Shown here piece after piece: positions 1 to 11,598 of a stretch of 64,000 bases of DNA (position 1 is its first letter; every line of letters begins with the position of its first letter). The stretch comes from Selaginella moellendorffii (lineage: Eukaryota > Streptophyta > Lycopodiopsida > Selaginellales > Selaginellaceae). Under the pieces are notes generated by a model. That model did no database searches and was not told where the DNA came from. It saw only the letters and a list, made by a program, of their open reading frames with translations. A program made the position numbers and the translations under genes. The stretch is taken from positions 933,820 to 997,819 of the forward strand of contig NW_003314302.1 in NCBI RefSeq assembly GCF_000143415.4, read 5' to 3'.

Positions 1-1833
1 ACTCGCTTTTTTTCCTGGGATAAGAGGGCAATTCACAATATCCCTGCTACCTAGGCCTTCTCCCAATAGATGAACTCACACACGATCAATGCCACTGAGC
101 TTGTTCACCGTTATGCAATATTTGCATTACCATAGTTTGTGGCCATGCCCTTTGCTCTCAAGCACACTTACCTCATCCCACCACCATGAAGAAGGATGCT
201 TTTGCCCATGCAATATGCTGGATTGGTTGCCATGTTTAGTGCACCCTAGATTGTTGCGTATGCCTTGGATCTGAAACTAAATTAGTGTTATGAACACGAG
301 CCATGATCCTGACTATGATGGCTGGGATCATAGCCCATATTTGTAATAGTATATACTGTTCACAAACACGGCTATGTTTGTGAAACACGATGAATATGGC
401 CAATATCCCAGCCGTGTTCATAACTATGATATACATAGTTATACCCCTATATACCCCTTTCATAAATGGAATGTGTTCATTCTAGAAAAACCTTCTAATC
501 ACCATATGAACTCGACTCTTCCACTCTAGATCCATCAAATCTATAATATGGACTTAGCTCTACTTGCTAAAAAACGAGGAAAGGCAGCCACTTCCACTTA
601 CTTGAGATGATACCATTGGCACTAAAAGTTCTACATTTGGCCATTTCTTCCCCCTTATGCCTTTCTCAGAGTCAATAACCTTTTGCATGTTACCCAACTC
701 CGCCTTTTTATTACCTGGGATAAGAGGGCAATTCACAATATCCCTGCTACCTAGGCCTTCTCCCAATAGATGAACTCACACACGATCAATGCCACTGAAC
801 TTGTTCACCATTATGCAATATTTGCATTACCATAGTTTGTGGCCATGCCCTTTGCTCTCAAGCACACTTACCTCATCCCACCACCATGAAGAAGGATGCT
901 TTTGCCCATGCAATATGCTGGATTGGTTGCCATGTTTAGTGCACGCTAGATTGTTGCGTGTGCCTTGGATCTGAAACTAAATTAGTGTTATGAACACGAG
1001 CCATGATCCTGACTATGATGGCTGGGATCACAGCCCATATTCGTAATAGTATATACTGTTCACAAACACGGCTATGTTTGTGAAACACGATGAATATGGC
1101 CAATATCCCAGCCATGTTCATAACTATGATATACATAGTTATACCCCTATATACCCCTTTCATAAATGGAATGTGTTCATTCTAGAAAAACCTTCTAATC
1201 GCCATATGAACTCGACTCTTCCACTCTAGATCCATCAAATCTATAATATGGACTTAGCTCTACTTGCTAAAAAACGAGGAAAGGCAGCCACTTCCACTTA
1301 CCTGAGATAATACCATTGGCACTAAAAGTTTTACATTCGGCCATTTCTTCCCCCTTATGCCTTTCTCAGAGTCAATAACCTTTTGCATGTTACCCAACTC
1401 CGCCTTTTTATTACCTGGGATAAGAGGGCAACTCACAATATCCCTGCTACCTAGGCCTTCTCCCAATAGATGAACTCACACACGATCAATGCCACTGAGC
1501 TTGTTCACCATTATGCAATATGCAGTTTGTGGCCATGCCCTTTGCTCTCAAGCACACTTACCTCATCCCACCACCATGAAGAAGGATGCTTTTGCCCATG
1601 CAATATGCTGGATTGGTTGCCATGTTTAGTGCACCCTAGATTGTTGCGTGTGCCTTGGATCTGAAACTAAATTAGTGTTATGAACACGAGCCATGATCTT
1701 GACAATGATGGCCAGGATCACAGCCCGTATTTATAATAGTATATACTGTTCACAAACACGGCTATGTTTGTGAAACACGATGAATATGGCCAAGATCCCA
1801 GCCATGTTCATAACTATGATACACATAGTTATA
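1..1833. repeat. Tandem repeat, 700-bp unit, about 2.6 copies
   Basis: The same sequence recurs with a period of 700 bp: the motif ATGCCACTGAGC/AAC is at 89, 789 and 1489, and CCTGGGATAAGAGGGCAA is near 14, 714 and 1414. Copies differ by scattered substitutions and a roughly 10-bp deletion in the third. Similarity stops abruptly near 1833 in a C-rich stretch, and the left end runs off the window. Short open frames inside are repeated by the tandem structure and have no recognisable domain, so I do not call genes here. It could be a satellite or a tandemly duplicated non-coding fragment. Confidence 0.9.
287..424. repeat. 138-bp imperfect inverted repeat inside each 700-bp unit
   Basis: GTTATGAACACG at 287 pairs with the reverse complement ending GCCGTGTTCATAAC at 424. 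A smaller hairpin, CACAAACACGGCTATGTTTGTG, lies inside. The same structure recurs at 987-1124 and 1677-1814. It looks like a small foldback or MITE-type insertion that was amplified with the tandem unit. No TSD could be established. Confidence 0.5.
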
Positions 1834-2570
1834 CCTCCCCCCGCCCGCGCCCCCTATCCATATATGAAAGCATGGATTGGGTTTCACCCCAATCCCAAGA
1901 GTTGGTCTCTGAGACAATCTCAAAAACTTCCTAAATATAGAATAACATTAGATTGCAGAAAACAATACCATTGTGTTCAATACAATCTTTACATTTAGTA
2001 AATATGCATAATTAGCAAAATTAGACACTTTTTATAAATAACTAATGGGAGCACGAGGCATGAATGCAAAAGTGTCTGGTAGATATGATAAACTATCACA
2101 TAGTCATATTAAAGGTTTAGTGCTCAATATTTAACAAGCTAGTGCAAAATAAAGTAAAAGAGAATTAAAAAATTGGGCCAAATATGTTTGGCTAAATAGT
2201 TACTTAGGAATTCCTTCTTTATGCTCATTTAATCAAGTACAAATGATAAATTTAGTTTATTAACACTTGAGCAAAAGGGACTATCAAAGGGAACTAACAA
2301 TATCAATTTTGTGTCATCGTGTGTAATGCATATGATCATGGGATGGGATTTGGATATACTGTCACCATAAATCCTTGGAACCTTAGGGGATAAATGGGGA
2401 TAAAATAGCCACTAAGGGCTCTCTCATCAAGCAATTACCCCTTTTCCAGTTGGCTTAAGGGGAGAGAGATAAAGTGCACTACATCATGGCAATAATGAAA
2501 AAATATTTGAAAAAATTTGCCAATAAGTAATTGTTAATACCTTACAATCACATTCATATCAAAAGGGTAG
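1834..2570. other. AT-rich stretch without recognisable feature
   Basis: After the tandem repeat the DNA is AT-rich, with many stops in all frames. A faint resemblance to the LTR family described below may begin around 2330, but is too weak to align by eye. I see no gene, RNA or clear repeat. Confidence 0.5.
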
Positions 2571-3689
2571 TGTTCCCCTATATCTTAGGGCATCCTAAGG
2601 ATGTTAAATAGTCATAAAATGATCATTCATGGAATTGATAATTTTGTTTTAGAGGGATAGGTCTATAGTAATGGTGGTCTTGGATTACTAAAGGGATAGT
2701 AAAAATGGATATGGCCTTAGTGCAAAAAATTAGTATATTAGTAATACCTTTAGATATATGTGGAGCACTTTAACCATTTGCAAAATTAATATGACTCTAA
2801 AGCCAATTTTGTGGTTATCCTCAATTTGGGATGAAGATCTATAGAGGTTGTAACTAAGACTCTTCCAAATGGTTAAAAGTGTGGTTAAATTATTAAATTA
2901 GAATTGAAAATTAATCATTTATAACTTGATGTTATAAATATTTCTTAGTTTTACTCTTATTAGTAGTCAAATTTATCACCAGTCAATATTGACATTTGAA
3001 GGTCCCAAGAGTAGGGTTAAACTTGAGAAATAAGATGTTATGGATCTTAGCTCTTCACCTTAGTTTAAATATGAACTTGAAGTGTGGTGGATAGAAAGGA
3101 GGTTAATGAAAAAATGACTTTAGGATCTTGGGAACTATAAAAAGTTTCCCTCAAATAATTGAGGTTATGACTTATATGAAAGAATAATTTAGCATGGCTT
3201 TAATGTAGTTATGGTAAATAATTATAGTTAGGATCACTTGAAGGAAAGGGACTTTTAGACAATAAAAAAAATCATATGATTATCATCATGTAGTTGAGGA
3301 TAATGTTCATGAATTTGAGATTAAAAATGATGACCATAGGAAATCAAAACATGGCTAAGGATACATGTCCTTAATGTGGTAGTTTGGACTATTTCTCACC
3401 CAAAGAGAGTTGACATTCTCATGTTAGAAGGATGTTATTAAGAGGCAAGGTAGCTCATATGGAACAAAAGGGGATAATCAATTATTAAAATAATATTTGT
3501 AAGAATAACCTTGGATAGGATATGAATATAAAAAATTATATTCATGTGAGGTAACACTTCAAGAGTAGTTATGAAGTTACAACTTTATGGGTCATGAGAC
3601 TAGCATGTCCGAAAGTAAGATTTGAAATGATCTTAATCTTCAACAATGGGTATCTCATTAGTGTTTAAATGTCATATTAATACTATTTT
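2571..3689 (+). mobile_element. Ancient relic of the non-autonomous LTR family (LTR end plus internal 5' part)
   Basis: This stretch is collinear with the younger copies of the same family further right. GGCATCCTAAGGATGTTAA (2589) is shared with the LTR near 16210, and GGAGCACTTTAACCA matches the LTR text GGAGCACTTGGACCA. The LTR end and a decayed primer-binding region lie around 2925-2940. The following internal text (about 2990-3670) matches 16620-17420. Divergence is high, many times that between the younger copies, so this is an old insertion. Its 5' part is missing or unrecognisable. Confidence 0.75.
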
Positions 3690-6062
3690 GATTATCAGGC
3701 TCTTAACAAGATCACAGTCAAAAAAAGTTATCATTTACCTCACATTGATGATTTGTTTGACCAACTTATAAAGGCTAAGTATTTTATGCAACTTGATTTA
3801 TGATCCGGATATCATCAGATACGGGTGGCAAATCAAGATGTGGAGAAAACAACCTTTAAAACTTGTTATAAGTCCCATAAATTCCTCATTATATCATTTG
3901 GGTTATATAATGCTTCAATAATATTTAGTACAATAATGGATAGAATATTTAGAGATTATTTAGACACATTTTCTGTCCTATATATTAACGATGTTGTAGT
4001 CTTTAGTAAAACATTGGAGGATCATTTAAAACAGTTAGAGTTGGAGCTTCAAAAGTTGCGAGAGAATAAACTATATATTAAGGAGAGTAAATGTCAAATG
4101 CGTGTGAACTTTCTTAGGTATATAATTGGTGGTGGTGTAATCGAGGTGGATTCAAAGACAATGGAAGCAGAGAAGTCCTAGGAAATTTTGACTATTTTAT
4201 CAAATATTCATTCCTTTCTTGATTTAATGGGATCCTATCACAAGTTTGTTGAAATTTTACAAGTATTGCTCTTTTATTGACTAAGTTAATAAAGGGTAAT
4301 ATACCATTTCATTGGACACTAACTTATCAATGTGTTTTTGTACAATTAAAGAAGATCTTGACTATGGTTCCTATTCTCAAGATCTTAAATCTTGATAAAC
4401 TCTTCAAAGTGCATTATGATGCATCTAGCTATGTTATAGATGTCTTGTTGCAATAAAATTGTGACAATGTTGTTGGTGTTATGCTAAGGTGACGCAATTG
4501 TCTTATTGGTGTTTTACTTCAAGAAATTGGATGAAAACCCCATAAAGATGGCCAACGCACGAGAAAGAGTTATTTGCTATAGTGTTGGTATTGGAACATT
4601 TGAGATACTATTGGGTAGACATATTAAGGTTTATATAGATAGTAACACATTGAGCTACTTGACAATGTAGCCAATGCCTATGTTAACTTAAGTTCATTGG
4701 CAAGAGAAGCTCGCTAGATTTGATATTGAAATTATCTATAAACTTGATAAAGACCATATTGTTCCGGATGCCTTGAGTCGTCAGACTCAGTTCTAAGCAA
4801 TGTCGGCAATCAATTTTGACTAGTTGGAGGATGTTCGGGCTTCATATGGAAGTGACCCATTGGTAAAGGCAATATTGCATCATGCAAAGTTGGCAAAGCA
4901 GAACCTTAGTAGTGAAGCGGCGAAAGTTGCTAGTCACATCAATGAGAAGTTTCACTTCTCAGTTAGAAATGGGCTTATTTATTATAAGCAAGAAAGATTG
5001 TATCTTTTGTCCAAGGACCTATGATAGTTGATTCTGTGGGAATATCATGATGTTCTGGAAATAGGACATGGTGGTAAGGAAAAGAATCTTACCTCATTGA
5101 AAAAAGGATTTTTTTGGTCTAGTATGGAAAGTGATGTAATGGATTATGTCCATTTTTGCTCTATATACCAGCAGTGTAAGTGAAAAATTAAGAAGCAAGT
5201 TGGGAAGTTGTAGTGCATTCAAGCATTGACATAGCCATTTAAAAGTTTAACACTTGACTTCATCACTTGTTTGCTAAAGTCTAAAGGTTATGACACTTTG
5301 ATGGTGGTTGTGGATTAGTTGTCGAAGGTTACACACTTCATTCCAATTGTGGAAATAGTGAATACGAAGTAAGCAACAAAGCTCTTTTTCCATTAAGTAG
5401 TACAGGTTCATAAGCTTCATAAAGAGATGATCTCAGATAAAGATTTGAGATTTATGGGGTTTTGGGGCATATTGTTCCAGTTGTTTGGTACCAAATTAAA
5501 GTTTAGTATAGCTTATCATCCACAAACCAATGGGCAGATTGAACATGTGAATGCTCAAGTAGAAGATTATCTGTGGTATTATGTCGTGGTAGATCAATGC
5601 AACTAGGTTGATCATTTGGACATAGTAGAAATCTATTATAACAAAATATTTCATAATGCTCTTGGCTATTTTCCATGGCTGCAAAGGAATGCTTGTGAAG
5701 TTCCTTAACAGATTGTTGTACTGAAACCAATGTCCAAAATATTGGTCCTAGCCATGTAAAGCAGTTGCACTAAGGTTGGTCAAGAGCAACTAAGGTGATG
5801 GGTAAAACTCAAGATAGGTATCGACATGATAAGGATCAATATCCTCAAGATGTAACTTGTCAAGTGGGAGACCTGATGTAGTTATCCTCACAAAACTTGA
5901 ATGTAAAGGGATCTTTATTCTAGAAGTTGTTACCAACATTTGTTAATCCCTATCTAGTGTTAAAATGGATTGATGATATATCCTATTAGTTGGATCTTCT
6001 TGAGGAAATGTCCAATGTTCATAATGTATTTCATGCCAATGTATTGGCCCTATACACTATGG
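3690..6062 (+). pseudogene. Gypsy-1: degenerate Ty3/gypsy pol (RT, RNase H, integrase)
   Basis: The broken reading frame starts with an RT segment (DYQALNKIT...). RT motifs follow around 3740-4180, with YINDVVVFS at the place of the YxDD box. An RNase H-like part follows (about 4290-4800, containing VHYDASS). An integrase core follows (about 5040-5700: LDFIT with the first catalytic Asp, DLRF, then AYHPQTNGQIEHVN). It is interrupted by several in-frame stops, for example the TGA after MQLDL at about 3801 and further stops in the integrase, so it is dead. Translation reaches the TATGG TSD at 6058-6062, where gypsy-2 is inserted, and resumes at 47878 with the chromodomain. Gag, protease and the LTRs were not identified. 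Confidence 0.88.
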
Positions 6063-6654
6063 TGTAAGCTATAAAGTTTTCTTTTCCAATTTGCTAGTTA
6101 TTTTATCTATTTGATTACCACTGCTTTGGCTTTAATTGAGTTCCCATGTTAAGATTCTCGTTTATTGTACCAACTCCCCACAAGCACAAACAACCAAGCA
6201 CACCAAACCTCTAGGTTCTTAAAATCCCTTAGTACAACAAGATTTGATTATGGGACCCTCTAATCCCAAGTTTTGGATGCATCACTTGCTTTGGGAAACA
6301 TTATGGTGTAACAGCCCAGTATAGATACCCTTACTCCCCACTTTCATCCTAAAGGGAAAGCATAAGCCCCTAGGAAGGAGTGAAGACTAATAAGCCATAA
6401 GTTACTCAAGTGGGGCACTATTTTATATGAGTTAAAAGCACCACAATTGGTTTCCCTTCCGAAAGTGGGAGTTATTTTTGAGCACTTTCTTGAGTAGCCT
6501 CTCTAGCACCACTTGAGTCCATGCTCACTCCCATCCAAAGCCCCTAACCCCAATCTCAACCTCAAGTTCATGTGGAGGCACTATTGGAGAATTCCTTTAA
6601 AACTATTTCTTGGACCTCACTATCCATATTATTTTAGAACACCATATAACCCTT

Positions 6655-7822
6655 TGTAAGTGATTAAATTTTCCATTCGACTTTAGGCACTTAACCACAC
6701 CTTCAACAACTTGAGGAGTCTCACTCACAACCTTCATAAATTTTATTCTGGACTTAGGGCTTGCTAACCCCAAGAATAGCATCCTTGCCATTCAACCTTT
6801 GCACTTAGTCTAAATGCTCCATGTGTCTGATCGCATGACCGACACCCAAAGGTACCACTGACATATCAACTCATTACACTAAAGCCATGCCCATTCACTT
6901 TTGTCACATTGGTGATCCAACACCACCTACATCACAATCCTGTCTCTTAAAAGACTAGGCTATCCATCCATGAGTAATCATCCAAGATCCACTCCTTAGC
7001 ATCCTTAAGATGCCTGCAAATATGGAGAACAACCTTCCCTAATATCCCTTTTTAAGTCCGCACCAAATCCCTTTCTATCCATAGCCGTGTTCGCCAACAT
7101 TGCCACTGAGTCAAGGCCCATAAGCTTGACCACTAAGTCCCATTGCCCTTTGGGATTTCCTCACTATGTGACTGTATCCTTGGTCACAACACCAGAGGAC
7201 CGTTCCTCTTCCTTTCCATAGTTTGGGGCTTTGGGATAACATTTCGGAACACCATGGCCCTACGCGAGCCTCATGGGTCCTCTCCCCACCTTTCGAACTT
7301 GGACTCGGTCTCAGTCTTGGTTTGAGACTTGGTTTCAGACTTAGATTCAGACTTGGACTTAGTCTTGGTCTTGGTTCCATCTCCGACTCCATCTCGAGTC
7401 CATCTCAAACTCTATCTCGGACTCCATCTCGGGTCCATCTCTAGCTCTATCTCGGGTCCATCTCTAACTCTATCTTTAACTCCATTTTGGGTCCATCCTA
7501 AATTCCATCTCGGGTCTATTTCGGATTCATCTTGGGCTCCATTTTGGATCCATCTTGGACTTCATCTTGGGTTTATCTCAACACTTCCATATGTCATGTA
7601 TTGGTCCTTTTGTGTCCCTTTTCTAGAGACTCACTTATTACTTTTTTCATGCTCGTTCCTTGAGCACTTCAGCACTTCATTGAGAGTTCCACTCCTGCTC
7701 TCGACTTTCCAAGTCGGAGCTTTTAGTCCAAACATGTTATGCTCGTTTGACTTTCGCCTCAACCACTACCACATGGCCCCCTTTCGGCTCCACTTTAGGG
7801 GCTTAGGGATTTGTGTCTCACA
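6655..7822 (-). mobile_element. Solo LTR of the non-autonomous LTR family (nested in gypsy-2 3' LTR)
   Basis: In antisense it starts TGTAAGTGATTAAATTTTCC and ends TTGTGTCTCACA, the two ends of the LTR family seen full length at 52755-54546. The left flank is CCCTT (6650-6654), and CCCTT reappears at about 7863-7867 after a C-rich run. The empty site is visible in the gypsy-2 5' LTR near 47432. A shortened minisatellite lies at about 7300-7580. There is no coding content. Confidence 0.82.
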
Positions 7823-7862
7823 CACCCCCACACACCCCCACACCCCCTTCCCCCCCCCCCCC
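7823..7862. repeat. CA/C-rich low-complexity expansion at the solo LTR border
   Basis: CACCCCCACA-type repeats pass into a run of 18 or so C residues ahead of the TSD copy CCCTT. It is absent from the paralogous LTR near 47430, so it arose after the solo LTR inserted. Confidence 0.7.
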
Positions 7863-8105
7863 CCCCTTATGGGATGATCGCTTTATGCTTTCACCCTATG
7901 ACATATATTAGTATTTGGATTCGGTCTCAGACTCGGTCTCAAACTAGATTTTGGACTCGGTCTTGGACTCGATCTCAAACTTAGTCTCATAGTTGATCTT
8001 GGACTTAATCTTGAACTCAGTGTCATCCGATGAACCCTTTATCATTTTGGTCGTGGTTTTAGGGATCCTTTAGCCTACAACACCTTGGGGGGTTGGTTTC
8101 TTACA

Positions 8106-8120
8106 ATTCCACCACCCATA
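8106..8120 (-). promoter_or_regulatory. Gypsy-2 polypurine tract
   Basis: The minus strand reads CTATGGGTGGTGGAAT directly before the 3' LTR (TGTAAGAAACC...). It is the same purine-rich motif, one base different, that precedes the 3' LTRs of elements A, D and E. Confidence 0.75.
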
Positions 8121-8460
8121 GAAGAAGTTTAATACCCACATCAAATGTCTATTTTTAATTTTACAACTTGTTGATTATGTCTTTGGGGGCATTCCCCCAC
8201 TAACAGTAACCCTATGTTAACCTCCCCTCCCAATAGGTATAGATGTCCCTATACCCCTCCCTCCCCTCGCCCTAGTATAGAGTTGAGACTTAAATCTAGC
8301 TTTGCTTTACTAGAGAGTTAAGAGTTGAACCCAACCTCCGTAGCATACGTCTATGGGTTTGATATCCCCCTCAGGGAGTCAAGCGTAGCTCCCTATGCCT
8401 AGTCGACCTAGTTAAACCCATGCTAATTAGCTTACTTTCTGTGTGATTTCGGGTCCCAAC
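8121..8460. other. Gypsy-2 3' untranslated part, no gene
   Basis: Non-coding sequence lies between the polypurine tract and the integrase C-terminal remnant. It contains a fragment (AACCCAACCTCCGTAGCATACG, about 8331-8352) resembling the 3' internal part of the non-autonomous family near 56060, which supports relatedness of the two LTR families. Confidence 0.55.
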
Positions 8461-9128
8461 ATATGCCATTGCTTAATTTCACAAATGGATACTTTAATTG
8501 AACTTTGCATAAGTATATAGAGTTTTACCTTGCAAAAATTCCTCCACTAGATCTTGTGCATTTGCTAGATTCTTCTTTGGTTACTATATTACTTCGTAGT
8601 GTGGAAATCCTTTTCACTTCATATAGAACTCCCTCATCTTGCATCTTTGTCGCTTGCTTTTGCACACATTGAGGATGGCTTTGACCTTGTATTCCTCTTC
8701 TGCTTGGATAACCTTGAGTAAAAGTCTTACTTGGTCCTTGCGAAGCAAATCCTCAAAGTACAGCTTGAGTTAGTTGACGTGGAATATAGAGTGCATCTTT
8801 GCCATCTCCCGATGAAGTCAGAGGTGATAAGCCACTTTACTAATTCGAGCCTCAATCTCATAAGGCCCCATGAACATACTTAAGGAATTTAAGATTAGTT
8901 CATTTCCAGGAATACATGTATTGTACCTTTGGGTCAACTTCCAACTGATCCCACTTGATAGCTTTATTTTTGGTGTTCAACCACACCTTTTCCCTAGGTT
9001 GGAACTCTACGTCTTGGTGCTTTTAGTTCACGTATTTTGTTTGCTTTTGTTGAGCCCATTCCGAGGAATCCCTCACTAGATTCTAAATATTGAGTCTTTC
9101 TGCTATAAATGCTTCTACTATGGGTAAT
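8461..9128 (-). pseudogene. Gypsy-2 integrase C-terminal remnant
   Basis: Read on the minus strand, the segment at about 9120-8790 translates to text typical of the C-terminal part of Ty3/gypsy integrases: AERLNIQNL, then a stretch with FQPREKVWLNTKN, then KWDQLEVDPK. It is the continuation of the integrase at 11956-12144, separated from it by the solo LTR at 9129-11598. It contains stops and frameshifts. No chromodomain is visible on this element. Confidence 0.72.
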
Positions 9129-11598
9129 TGTGAGATACAAATCCCTAAGCCGCAAAGTGGAGCCAAAAGGGTGCCACGTGGTAGTGGCCAAAGTGAAAGC
9201 CAAACGAGCGTAACATGTCTGGACTAAAAGCTCTGACTCGAAAGGTCGAGAGCGGGAGTGGAACTCCTAATGAAGTGCTTGAGAAACAAGCACGAAAAGA
9301 GCAATAAGTGAGTCTCTGAAAAAGGGACACAAGAGGACCAACACATGATACGTGGAAGTGTCCAAGATGGAGTTTGAGAAGGACCCAAGATGGAGTCCGA
9401 GATAGACTCGAGATGGAGTCCGAGATGGACCCGAGATGGAGTCCGAGATAGACCCGAGATGGAGTCTGAGATGGACTTGAGATGGAGTCCGAGATGGACC
9501 CGAGATAGAGTCCGAGATGAAGTCCGAGATGGAGTCCGAGATGGACCCGAGATGGACCCGAGATGGAGTTCGAGATAGAGTCTAAGATAGAGTCTGAGAT
9601 GGACCCAAGATGGAGTCCGAGATGGACCCGAGATGGAGTCTGAGATGGACCCGAGATGGAGTCTGAGATGGACCCGAGATGGAGTCTGAGATGGAGTTTG
9701 AGATGGATCCGAGATAGAGTCCGAGATGAAGTTCAAGATGGAGTCCGAGATGGACCTGAGATGGACTCGAGATGGAGTCCGAGATGGAGTCTGAGATGGA
9801 CCTGAGATGGACTCGAGATGGAGTCCGAGGTGGACCCGAGATGGAGTCTGAGATGGACCCGAGATGGAGTCTGAGATGGACCCGAGATGGACCTGAGATG
9901 GAGTCCGAGATAGAGTCCAAGATAGAGTCTGAGATGGACCCAAGATGGAGTCCGAGATGGACCCAAGATAGAGTTCGAGATGAAGTTTGAGATGGAGTCC
10001 AAGATGGAGTCCAAGATAGAGTCTAAGATAGACCTGAGATGGAGTTTGAGATGGATCCAAGATAGAGTCCGAGATGAAGTTCAAGATGGAGTCCGAGATG
10101 GACCTGAGATGGACTCGATATGGAGTCCAAGATGGAGTCTAAGATAGAGTCTAAGATGGACCCGAGATGGAGTCCAAGATGGACCCAAGATGGAGTCTGA
10201 GATGGACCCAAGATGGAGTCTGAGATGGACCCGAGATGGAGTCTGAGATGGAGTCTGAAATGGAATCCAAAATGGAGTCCGAGATGGACTTGAGATGGAG
10301 TCCGAGATGGTGTTCGAGATGGACCTGAGATGGAGTCCAAGATGAAGTTCGAGATGGAGTCCGATATGGACCCCAAATGGAGTCTGAGACAGAACCAAGA
10401 CCCAGACCGAGACCAAGACCGAGATTGAGATTGAGACCGAGTCCGAGTCTGAGGCCGAGGCTGAGACCGAGACCGAGTCCGAGTCCGAGTTTGGGTCCAA
10501 GTCCGAGTCCGAGCCTGAGTCCAATTCCGAGTCCAAGCCTGAGTCCAAGTCCGAGTCCGAGTCTGAATACTAATACAGGCTGTTGGGTGAAAGCCCAAAG
10601 CGATCATCCCCTGGGGGGGGGTATGCGGGCTGCAAGGGTTCCAAAAGTATAGTAGGGAGAGTGTGGGGGTTGGACCCCAGTGGAGCTAGTTTAGCCAGAA
10701 AAGACTAGTTTGGCCTAGGAAGGCCATATTTAGCTATTGGGTGATGATATAATCACTGAGAAGTCCAAGGCTAGAGTGAATATGGACTGACAAGTGGGGT
10801 GGTAGCTTGGTGAAATGTTCAAGAGCCGGCTTTAGTTCCCCTGAGAGATCGAATGGTCGATGCTCCCAATCCAAGCATGGGTGGCACTACCTACTTGGAT
10901 ACCTGGCATGGCTCAACAGAACCTCGCTCTAAGTCCATGGCTAGAGCACCTAAAGGTAGAAGGTGGGGAGAGTACTTATAAGGCTTGTATCGGGCCACAG
11001 TGTTCTGAAATATTGTCCCAAAGTCCCAAACTATGGAAAAGAAGAGGAGTGGTTTTTTGGGGTAGTGACCAAGGATATGGTCATGTGGTGAGGAAGTCTC
11101 AGAGGACAGTGGGACTTAGTGGTCAGGCCTATGGGCCTTGTCCCAGTGGCAGTGTTGGCGAACACGGCCATGGATAGAAAAAGGACTTGGTGGGGACTGT
11201 GAAAGGGATATTGGGGAAGGCTGTTCCCCATGTCTGTAGGCATCTTAAGGATGCTAAGGAGTGGATCTAGGATGGTCACTCATGGACAGATGGCCTAGTC
11301 TTTGAGAGACGAGACTGCGATGTAGGTAGTGTAGGACCACCGGTGTGACCAAGGTGAATGGGCATGGCCTTAGCGTAATGGGCTGATATGTCGGTGGTAC
11401 CTTGGGGTGTCGGTCATGGGATCAGACATGTGAAGCACTTGGACTAAGTGTAAAGGTTGAGTGGTATGAATGCCATTCTCAGGGCTAGCAAGCCCCAAGT
11501 CCTGAATTGGACTTATGGAGGTTGTGAATGAGACTCTTCCAAGTGGTCAGAGGTGTGGTTAAGTGACTAAAGTAAAATGAAAAAATTAATCACTTACA
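9129..11598 (+). mobile_element. Solo LTR (long variant, 2,470 bp) of the non-autonomous LTR family
   Basis: It begins TGTGAGATACAAATCCCTAAG and ends AATCACTTACA, matching both ends of the 1.76-1.85 kb LTRs of elements A, D and E. The flanks are GTAAT (9124-9128) and GTAAC (11599-11603), a 5-bp TSD with one change. No primer-binding site follows, so it is a solo LTR left by LTR-LTR recombination. The extra length is an expanded minisatellite. The gypsy-2 integrase reads into both flanks. Confidence 0.87.
9365..10575. repeat. Minisatellite array inside the solo LTR
   Basis: This is a dense array of GAGTCCGAGATG / GACCCGAGATG 11-12-mers, followed (10385-10565) by GAGACC and GAGTCC hexamers. 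Because the unit lacks stop codons, long open frames appear on both strands and in several phases. Their Ser/Asp/Arg or Trp/Arg/Glu-rich translations are artefacts of the repeat. Confidence 0.9.

Larger units (their letters stand above)
6063..8105 (-). repeat. Gypsy-2 3' LTR (antisense), carrying a nested solo LTR
   Basis: It is homologous to 46706-47872: both contain TTTCCAATTTGCTA, GCACACCAA-CCTCTAGGTT and TTATGGGACCCTCTAA. In antisense it ends in TTACA at 8105, immediately before the polypurine tract. The solo LTR at 6655-7822 and a low-complexity expansion (7823-7862) interrupt it. It has its own hexamer minisatellite of CTCGGT/CTCAAA-type units at about 7905-8020. Confidence 0.85.

Noticed and set aside
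7823-7862. CRISPR-like or telomeric repeat in the C-rich run
   Set aside because: It is a simple CACCCCC/poly-C expansion next to a solo LTR.
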